Source: Narthecium ossifragum (lineage: Eukaryota > Streptophyta > Magnoliopsida > Dioscoreales > Nartheciaceae). From it: 64,000 nt of DNA. The translations under genes were made by a program, and so were the position numbers. Location: positions 23,918,672 to 23,982,671 of the forward strand of contig OY986972.1 in the NCBI GenBank assembly GCA_963920575.1, read 5' to 3'. Under the pieces are notes generated by a model. It ran no database searches, was not told the DNA's origin, and was given only the letters and a program-made list of their open reading frames with translations. Within the stretch, counting starts at the first letter, position 1. The number at the start of each line of letters is the position of its first letter. Below, in pieces: positions 56,082-64,000 of this stretch.

Positions 56082-56297
56082 TGTGAGGACTCGTCCCTCT
56101 ACCCCTGTGGCTCGTTGTGGACCGCAAGGACAATTTAGTAAATTGCACCTTGTCGGCTAGTTTCACACTCGCGCTTGTGCACACACTGACCATGTTTGTG
56201 GTGTATGTTTGCTTAGAATGGTTAGTGGGACCCGGGATTGAAAGATCTGGGCTTGGGTTTAATTTTTAACCCAAGTTCAGCTTCCTGCGAAAGATGA

Positions 56298-56536
56298 ATC
56301 GATCCTTCCTTGCTAGAAGGATCGATCAGTCTTTGAAAGGAATGCGGATCGTTGAGTCGGATCGATCGGCCCCTTGGGTCGGATCGATCGGACTCGGAGA
56401 AAGATCGATTGTTCTTTGGTTGGATCGATCGGCCTCTTGGGCTGGATCGATCGGTCGTCTAGTTGGATCGATTGTTCTTTGGTTGGATCGATTGGCCTCT
56501 TGGGCTGGATCGATCGGTCTCCTTGGACGGATCGAT
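56298..56536. repeat. Phased ATCGAT array in the solo LTR U3 (12 sites)
   Basis: ATCGAT begins at 56298, 56321, 56348 (ATCGTT), 56361, 56383, 56404, 56424, 56446, 56467, 56487, 56509 and 56531. The last eight steps are 22, 21, 20, 22, 21, 20, 22 and 22 bases. Most sites are extended to GGATCGATC. The TATA box lies 28 bases after the last site. Confidence 0.9.
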
Positions 56537-56908
56537 CATGCTACGTCGGTTCGTTTGCCTATAAAACAAACGAAACCTTCTTCTTCAGATCTCTTTGGAA
56601 ATCCAATTTCTTGGCTGAGATCTTCTCTGGATTTCGAAGAGTTCGTGGACGATCCAAGACATAGCAGCTGGGATTGAAGCTGCTCTTGCTCCGGTAGGGA
56701 TTCCTACCTACTTTCTTCGGGGTTTTCGGAGGTTTTCCGGCTGTCGATGTTCTTATGCTTATAACTCATTGTATACATGTTGGATTGTTGTTTTTCCGCC
56801 GGTTTTGGATGCGTGATCGTTCGTACTACTAGATCCCAGGTTTTGGTGGGATTTGGTGGAGTTTTTCGGCGGTATTTCTCGCCGTCGGTTTATCGGAGAA
56901 CCCATCCG

Positions 56909-57166
56909 ATCGATCCGTCTGGGAGATGGATCGATCCCTCTTTGTTGGGCATGCTGAACCCGAGCCGAATCGATCGGCCCCTGGTGAGCGCGATCGATCC
57001 CGGTGCTTTGGGTAGTTTGGTTTCCTTCTCATCGTCGCGAGTTGGATCGATCCATCCCGAGTTGGATCGATCGTCCTGGGAGGACGGATCAATCGGACTC
57101 GGGGCGATGGGAGCTTTTGCTCTCTATCGATAGCGGGATCGATCCTTCCCTTGGGAAGGGATCGAT
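56909..57166. repeat. Second ATCGAT cluster, downstream of the LTR TATA box
   Basis: Sites at 56909, 56930, 56969, 56993, 57046, 57066, 57088 (ATCAAT), 57126, 57138 and 57161. Several are again paired 20-24 bases apart, but the phase is less regular than upstream. Confidence 0.8.
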
Positions 57167-58489
57167 CCGACTATGGCAGAGAGAGGTTTTTAGCTTATTT
57201 TGCTCGCGGAGCTTGCATATTTTGTTTTCTCTACTGTCTTAATACTTGGTACATAGGTTTAAGCATGTTAGCCCTATAATAGGGCAGTGGTGAACCAGGA
57301 GAGTGATGACTCTTGGGATTGTGTAGAATAAACGGGCGGGTAGCCCTACAGCTTCCCATAGACTTGCATGCCGGCGTGTGCCGAGGGCTTTATTTGTTAT
57401 ACCTGTAAGCTGTTGTTTGCGGGGCTGCTTCTCGGTGCAGGTGTTGTGGTGGACTGCTGGCATTTGGTGGTGGTACCGCTGCAGCAGCTCCTTAGACCTT
57501 ATTTACCTGCTCACCACCCCGGGCCGGCAGAGTGCCGTGCCCAGACCTTGTTTGATATATCATCACATACCGTTGCATGTTTATCTGTATTATCCTGCGC
57601 ATGTCCATAACATGCATTGTGTTGTGCACTAGTTGCATCTGTGTAGGGAGTTGTCGATCCGGGCTTTCGGGTAGCCCGGATCTATCTCTAGGACCGTTGC
57701 GGGTAGCTTGGCCCAGGTCTCGATTTGTAGTATTCAGTTGTTGTCGATGATAAGGTTAGTTTGACCTGAATACATGTTGTTTGAGGTTTAGAGGTCGTGT
57801 CGACATTGAGTCGGATGTTGAGGTGTAGCCGGTGTTCCACTGTATTGACTCTGGAGTAGAGGAGTTGCCTACTCCGCGGTCTCATTTTCCCCTTGCAGTG
57901 TCGTGTTCCTGCTTGTGAGTCAGCAGTGTTGTTTCCTGCTACTGGGTGTGACCTGACATGTGACCAACTCGGCTGGAAGACCATGATTGAGGGCCTCAGG
58001 GACACGCGGTGGGGTTATGAGACCCATGTGTACACCCAACCTCTGCTTGAGGGCGACACTGTTGTGTTCCCTTCCCTTGTGAGTGTTGTAGTGTAGTGTC
58101 CATGCTGATCTTAGTGCTCACTCCTACCCGGGCTGCGTTTTGCAGGTGCTGGCGGTAGCTCTTCTTCGGTCGCCCCTACCGGGCCGGTGTTTGGTGACGT
58201 GGCGGCGTCTGGCGATGCTTGAGAGGTGGCGATCTTACAGTTTTACACCTTTTGTTATAGATAGTCTCCTACGGGAGTGATAAATGTATAATTTTCATAT
58301 TTGAGGTTTGTAATATTATATCCAGTTTTCAGTCTTTGGGTTTGTAATTTGTGTAAATACATGATGATTATGTTTTGCTAGGGTAACCACTACGAATAGA
58401 GGGAAACCTCGTTAAAAATTTCCGCAGTAGATTAGGTTCCGGTTCGCGTCGCCCGGCCCGGTTGGGCCTACGCGGGTCGGGGCGCGACA

Positions 58490-59012
58490 TATTTGTTCTT
58501 TTTTTCAGGATTTTATATTATATGATACTAACCCAAAAATAAATAAATTGAAAAGTTACGTTTCCTTCGATTTTAGTATTTAGCCGGACAAATATATGAT
58601 AATTTGCCTTAACAAGAAGAGATGTTATTATTTGATAATATTTGAGAATCGAATAGAGAGAATATAATGGAAGCACCAAAATTGGAGGAAAGGCTAATTA
58701 TCAACCGTCACAATGGCGAATACACGTGTCCCCATCCCATTCGATGAAACTCTTCCTCGCTGTTCTAAGTCAATTCACGAAAGTTTTGGAAACGCCGATG
58801 GCCTTTACGCATCTTTTCCTCTCTCTCTCTCTCTCCTCTTCGTAAAGTGTTCTTCCCGTTGTTCCTCCTCCATCAAGCCATCTATTATATTCTAAAGACC
58901 TCTCTCTCCATCTCCCTCTTCCCGGCGAGAAGAACATATAAACCCTAGAAAAGGAGGAAATCGAGTTGAGAGAGAGGTATAGATTGAGGAACATCGGGAT
59001 AGTGGTGGGAAA
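58490..59012 (+). promoter_or_regulatory. Upstream region and leader of the gene at 59013
   Basis: It has CT-rich stretches (58826-58845) and a TATA-like TATTATATT near 58883. An ATG-led frame at 58713 of 60 codons is not supported as a gene. No clear transcription start is visible. Confidence 0.4.
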
Positions 59013-60656
59013 ATGTCGAAAAAGAAGTCCTTTAGCGGATCCACGATGACCCTAAAGGACTTCCACGGCGGATCCATCCCCTCCGACCTCCCCCTCCCCT
59101 CTGCACCCGGCGTGTATGCTATCTTCCTAGAGTTTTATTTTTGGAACCCTAGGTTGCTCTAATCTCGATTTTTAATCCTCTTTTCATGTTTCGTCTGTTT
59201 GGCATTTCAGGTCGGTGAGGCCGCCGGATCGCCAGGCCGCGTGGGGCGGCGCAGCCGCTGCCCGGGGCTCCGAGAATCTATATACCAATCGGCACCGCCA
59301 GGCACCATCATCCGGCGCGGCCTCCGCAGCCTCCGCAGCGGCGCCGTTCCTCCCCAGCAACACCAACATCGGCCGCCACTTTGACGAGGACGAGCGCAAG
59401 CCCTTTGACGCCACCGCCTCGGCTCCCCGACGCCCCTCCTCCGCTTCGCCATCCTCCGCTGCATCCGCCCCCCGTTCCGTGGCTGCAGCTCCCGTTTCGA
59501 ACCCTTGGGTAATCAGGAAGGATCTGATCCCCCCTGAACCAATGCCAACTCCCACCGTCTACTCCGGTGCCATCACGGCTGCTTCAAAGTTGGCGCACGC
59601 AAGCGCGATCGACAAGGTGTCCTCTGGACGGTGGCACTCGAAGCTCCAGCCGGATGGGGAGGTGATCAAACACCCCGAGATAGATTGTCTTGATCGGCGA
59701 TCGGGAGATAGTGTTAGGATAAGTGGCAATGGGGATTGGGGTCCCAAGAAGCAGGAAGCCAAGGAGGGGAATAATTCGATCAGTTTTAATATGGGGGGAA
59801 ACAGGGAGCTGGAGGGGGTCAGGTCTCCAGGGTATTTGGAAGCAAAGGAGAGAAATATGGATGGATTTGATGGAGCTCGACCGATATCCCATGATGGCAG
59901 GTTCGGAGGGACACCGGTGAATCAGCAAGATAGTGTTAGGATAAGCGGGGATTGGGGACCCAAGAAGCAGGAAGCCAAGAAGGGGGACAATTCGATCGGT
60001 TTTAACTTGGGGGGAAACAGTGAGTTCGAAAGGGCCAGGTCTCCGGGCTATTTGGAGGCAAAGGAGAGAAATTTTGGTGGATTTTATGTGGACGGAGCTC
60101 GACCAATGTCCCATGAGGGCAGATCAGGCGGGACACAGGTGAATCAGCAAGGAATTGGGGAGCTAGGAGAGCGGCACAAGTTGAAGCTCCTCCCAAGGAC
60201 GAAGGCAATAGAGGCTTCTGACAGCGGAGCTCTCGATGAGAAGCCGGTATGTTTAATTCTTTAGGCTTTTTAATATGCTGATAATTAGGTGAGAAGATCT
60301 CTCTGATTTGCACTTCGTCCATTTCTTTAACCATGATTACTGGTTGGTTTTATGATGTGCACTAATTTTGTGCATGGATAATGATTATATATAGCATTCC
60401 TCTTTTCTAAGTTTTGAGTTATTTGAAGGTCTTTTATGATAGTGCCTATTCTTTAGTTGCCAATCCAGAAAAGCCTGCAGCCCGTCGATTCGGGCCATGT
60501 TCTGAATGCTCATGATGTACCTGGAAGTGCGAATCCTTTTAAGCCAGTGTCAGCAGGATCTGATGGGTTGAGTCAGGCTACTGAGCGTCCCAGGTTGAAC
60601 CTAAAACCGCGTTCGCAACCTCTGGAACAATCAGATGAGAACTTGGAAAGGGGGAG
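59013..60656 (+). CDS. Plant-specific protein like AT1G27090 (partial, 5' three exons)
   Basis: Exons join(59013..59113, 59211..60246, 60457..60656), phases consistent, giving the first 445 residues; the gene continues past the window. The N-terminus MSKKKSFSGSTMTLKDFHGG then SIPSDLPLPSAPGVSVRPPD is a strongly conserved plant signature. Further motifs are NIGRHFDEDERKPFDATASA, SKLAHASAIDKVSSGRWHSK and two basic LKLLPRTKAIE / LNLKPRSQPLE boxes typical of this family. From memory it is annotated as a glycine-rich protein, sometimes as related to translation initiation factors; a molecular role is not established. Exon 2 contains a tandem 74-residue duplication (codons from 59707 and 59929). The composition is disordered and GC-rich at the 5' end of exon 2. 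Later exons were not found before 64000, so the next intron exceeds 3.3 kb or the gene is broken. Confidence 0.8.
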
Positions 60657-62546
60657 GTGAGAAATCTTGCTACATTTGGTTTTGCTATTGTCTTATCTTC
60701 TTTGATTTTTTACTTCTCACATGCGGCTTCTTGGTTAGCTGGATATTGTTTAAACTGGTGGAGGCATTTGTTTGGCTTACTACTATCTTCTTGACCTGGT
60801 ACAAATTAAACCATATTGGTGATCTTGACCTTTTTTTTAGTTGATCGTCTTTTAACGATGTAATAAAAATGATTGTCTTATTTCATAAAGCTAATTGTTT
60901 TCTGATTCTGTGATTCACAGCCACTAACCAATTCCGTTTTTAACTTAAGTATGTAGCATGCACTCGACATGGTTGTTTCAACTTCAAATATAGTTGAAAC
61001 TGGTAGTGTAATACTTCTGTAGCCTTGACTACATAATTGTGACCCAAAAAGCCGGTTCCTCAGATGATATGAGCAACTGTCAGGGTACAAAGGTTAAGGT
61101 AATCTGGTTGTGAATGCATGATTGTGTGTAACCTAAAAGGTCACGAGGACGAACTCAGAATGAAATAATGGAGAATCAATAGCAATGAGGTACTCACATG
61201 CTTTAAAAGCCTAAATGATAATTAAGAAAGTTGTGGACATTGTTGGGCAGAGTGACTGTTTTTTTCCTGCTATGGTAGTAAATCATCAAGTCAATAAGTT
61301 AGAGCGTAAAGATGGAACGTTATGGGGTTATAATACTGTTTTATTTGCTATTAGTACGTTTGATTAGATTAGCTTCAGACTTTCTCATTAAAAAGAAAAT
61401 TGTCATTCTGTAGGTACTAATTTGTTTCCTGTATAAGTGGGGTTTATGCATCCATAAATTCGACTTATACAGCCAAACACATGTTTTTCTCCATGATAAC
61501 TTTCGTGGATAAGTTTGGTCAAAGCCTGTTATTTGGATTTTCTTATCACATCTCAAAGCTGTGATATTGTGTAAGAGGTGTTTATCCACCTCATATAAAC
61601 CAAACATCTAAACCTGTATACAGAATTTTTTTTTTCCATTTATGCATGTATAACCTCACTAGTTATGCAATATGCACACCTTTTTTTTATCCAGCAACCA
61701 AATAGTTTGTATACCCTAAAACCTGTTAGTGGTGCTCAGGCCTGTGTTTAGGCCCACTTTGTGTGTGAGGGGCATAAAGTCAAATGTTGCATTTGGTGAC
61801 TTGCAATAGTAGATGCCACGACCAACAAAGGTGCCAAGACTGAAGTTCATACCTATTCCCAGGATGGATGTTAGTCACCTGAAATCATGGGTAGTGATTG
61901 ACACCAAAATTCGGGTATATTTGGTATATCACATGCCAATGTGGTACATAATGGTTGGACTCTGGTCTATAGTCACTAGAATACAGATGTCTATAAAAAA
62001 CATGCCAAGAGTGTTGACAATGTCAGCACTCAAATTTACACCCGCCTAAGGATTAGTGGTGCTTTGAACACCAGTGGGGCTGATTAGTGGTACTGCCATG
62101 AGTCAGTTCCTTTTTGACATAAAGTGTAAGTGAGTTTAGTACACTTGATTAATAGAAAGTGAATCGTATTACAATTTAAGTATATACGCCCTTAAGAATT
62201 TGTGGGCTTATTAAATACAAATAATGGTAGATATGGCAAGGGTTTAAGTTAATGCCAGTGCATAGATTGAGCTGGCTTGGTACTCGCTCACTTCAGTGAA
62301 TGGTGGTGTGATCCATTTTCACACGGTGGATATAATGTGTGTCAATTGCAGTGAATGATATCAAAATTCATGTTCTTACTCGCACGTTGAATAATTGCAT
62401 GAATGAATACGAATAAATTTGGGTAGTATTTAGTCTCGAGTGTTATATCCACCTAGGAAATGAATAGTTAAACTAACCGGTAGCTATTCTGGATAATAGT
62501 ATGACTCGGTCATATGCCCATGTAGGTTGCAAGTGACATAATGCAT

Positions 62547-62606
62547 GGCAAGAAAGTTGTTTGTTTGGAAAACATTGGCAAGAAAGTTGTTTGTTTGGAA
62601 AACATG
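62547..62606. repeat. Tandem duplication, 30-bp unit, two copies
   Basis: Each copy contains GGCAAGAAAGTTGTTTGTTT followed by GGAAAACAT. They are back to back and identical, so the event is recent. Confidence 0.8.
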
Positions 62607-63121
62607 GCCTATATCCTCGTACAGATTAAGATTGTACATTAGTGCCAATGTTTGTAGATTGTGGTCAAATCAAGCTTAGTATAGGAAGTGGGTGTACTGC
62701 ATGACAGTATATGCTTAATAGTGGCAACAATAGGGTTGGTGCTCACTTAAATTTTAGTTGTGTAAAGTACATGGCAAAAAGCATCATGATGCAATATTTA
62801 GGTGTACTTTTGCTCAAGGAGTAAGTTCGCATATTACATGGGAAGTTTGGGGAACGACTTGAGGGTTAAGTTGGTTGGAGTTATATGCAAAGAATGCCAA
62901 ATGGTGCGAAGACAGAAGTTGTCTATCCATTTCAGCAGTAAGTAGGTGTATTAAATGTCAATTGTGGTGAGTTCAATAATGATTCCGCACGGGCGAATCT
63001 CTATCGTCTGATTTCTGCAGCTTTTAAACCCGTGCTTCCCATTTGCCCCATAACAACTTGTCACGTTCCCAATGGAAAAGGATGAACACGAAATGGCTTG
63101 TTTCATGAGGTTGCCCCCTAA

Positions 63122-63474
63122 GCCCCCGATTGGTTCGAGAATAGGTGGGGATAAGCCCCATTATCCCCTACTTTATCCCCAAACACTATTTCCTTATCCC
63201 AAACAATCATTACTTATTTATCTCCACTTTTCAAACAATAACTTTATTCTCACTCATTATCACCACCTTTTCTAACCCCAAAATTCATTATCCCCACTTA
63301 TCACTAAGCAATCATTACTGATTTATCTTCACTTTTCAATCATTACTCACTGTCCTCACGTTTTCTAACCCCAAAATCCCTTATCCCCACCTATCCCCAC
63401 TTTTTCTATTTATCCTCAAAATCCCTTATCTCCACTTACCGTCACTTTTTTCTATCCCCAAACCAAACGAGGGC
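63122..63474. mobile_element. MITE, PIF/Harbinger-like (353 bp)
   Basis: The left end GCCCCCGATTGGTTCG and right end AACCAAACGAGGGC are inverted repeats. A perfect TAA duplication flanks them (63119-63121, 63475-63477). The interior repeats TTATCCCCA and CAATCATTACT, as in the MITEs at 17240 and 27432. Confidence 0.85.
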
Positions 63475-64000
63475 TAATTGGCCAGGGTCCCATCCTTTGG
63501 GTTCTTTGGTCTAATCTCTCAATCAATCATGGTTATGCTGTCTTTCCTCGAAATACCATAATCGATTCTTTTGCTTTTTCCTTGGGCAAAGTTATGCGAT
63601 ATGCAATGGCTTGCTTGGCTCTGGATGATTGGTTATGAAGTACAACACTCCTATTTAATTGTTGTGATATACTGCTTTGTGATGAGGCCTGTTGTTTGTT
63701 CTTGATCTGTCCTAAAGTGAGGCCATAGTGAGTGTTCAACCAACTCTACATTGTTTTTCCCTTGGTACTTTAGAGATAATTTTTCCTAGTACAGTACTTT
63801 CAACACGTTTTTCTTTTGGTATCTTGGTCTTTTGTCTGAGAATTTTTTGTTTTTTGTACGGTTATTTTAAAGCAATTGTACATTGTTTGTGTCACTATGT
63901 AAGCATCCATGTTTTAAAGCAAAAGCACATTTTTTGTTTGAGAATTAAAAATCTTTTTGGCACTAGAATGCTATGAGTTTGCTCCTTACTCTTTATGTAA

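Larger units (their letters stand above)
56082..58489 (+). mobile_element. Solo LTR of a Ty3/gypsy-like element (about 2.4 kb)
   Basis: It starts TGTGAGGACTCGTCCC and ends GGTCGGGGCGCGACA, a pairing common in plant gypsy LTRs. The duplicated target is at least TATT (56078-56081, 58490-58493). Including LTR bases, an 8-base CATATTTG is present at both junctions (56076-56083, 58488-58495), so the exact edge is ambiguous by two bases. U3 has an ATCGAT array followed by a TATA box (CCTATAAAAC, 56559-56568). No primer site, gag or pol is seen, hence a solo LTR left by recombination. Confidence 0.75.
60657..64000. other. Long intron or intergenic DNA to the window edge
   Basis: The donor at 60656 (gggag|gtgag) is good, so this is most likely an intron. 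No following exon was recognised. It contains a 30-base tandem duplication (62547-62606) and a MITE (63122-63474). Confidence 0.45.

Noticed and set aside
56298..56536. CRISPR-like regular spacing
   Set aside because: Repeats are only 6-9 bases, in a plant LTR, with no cas genes; the CRISPR label does not apply.
56294..56677. 127-codon plus-strand frame with repeated WxGSIGxLxxSI-like residues
   Set aside because: It is the translation of the ATCGAT array in the solo LTR; the period is set by DNA spacing, and a parallel frame has the same property.
57239..58096. Several frames of 67-105 codons inside the large solo LTR
   Set aside because: No resemblance to gag or pol; the region between LTR ends has no primer site or coding domain.
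61340..61640. Possible GTTTGG-type MITE in the last intron
   Set aside because: CCAAACA and TGTTTGG motifs occur, but no matching inverted ends or duplication could be found.
1..64000. tRNA, rRNA or other structured RNA genes
   Set aside because: No A- and B-box pair with cloverleaf, no rRNA-like stretch and no snoRNA box pair was recognised by reading; a covariance-model search was not possible here.

Overview
This window is nuclear DNA from a flowering plant, most likely a monocot, although the species cannot be fixed from the sequence alone. It has spliced genes with GT-AG introns, plant-only protein families, Ty3/gypsy LTRs, an L1-type LINE and many short MITEs flanked by TTA/TAA target duplications. 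One 200-base run of N (23887-24086) is an assembly gap.

Layout. 1-4323: 5' end of an Athila-like Ty3/gypsy element on the minus strand (LTR, tRNA-Asp primer site, gag and start of protease), running off the left edge. 4324-10975: gene-poor DNA with one weakly supported small two-exon gene. 10976-15945: a 5'-truncated L1-type LINE with a broken ORF2 carrying endonuclease, reverse transcriptase, zinc knuckle and RNase H regions. 15946-20640: AT-rich repeats, a kelch gene fragment, two MITEs and a 1.2 kb foldback element. 20645-23020: intact two-exon C2H2 zinc-finger gene (+). 23021-29400: repeats around the gap, a MITE doublet, a short LINE remnant and a hairpin. 29460-33855: CIGR1/PAT1-like GRAS gene (+) with a G-box-rich promoter and a 2 kb 5'UTR intron. 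34219-35066: NB-ARC fragment abutting a bHLH gene end (-). 35622-37232: six-exon PPR gene like At4g18975 (+). 38503-38846: DPM2 copy (-) with two in-frame stop codons. 39635-51938: a 20-exon ATXR3/SDG2 histone H3K4 methyltransferase gene (-), 2374 codons with every exon phase consistent. 52441-58490: MITEs and two solo LTRs. 59013-64000: first three exons of a plant-specific gene resembling AT1G27090 (+), cut by the right edge.

The genes are separate transcription units of general cellular function: chromatin (ATXR3), signalling and transcription (GRAS, bHLH remnant, C2H2), organelle RNA (PPR) and dolichol-phosphate-mannose synthesis (DPM2 remnant). They do not form a pathway.

The most unusual signal is non-coding. 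Three unrelated LTR-like sequences (about 4.0, 24.1 and 56.3 kb) each carry arrays of the palindrome ATCGAT spaced about 20-23 bp apart, close to two helical turns. In two of them the array lies just upstream of the LTR TATA box. I know of no description of this as a class, and it is the best candidate here for an unrecognised regulatory system.
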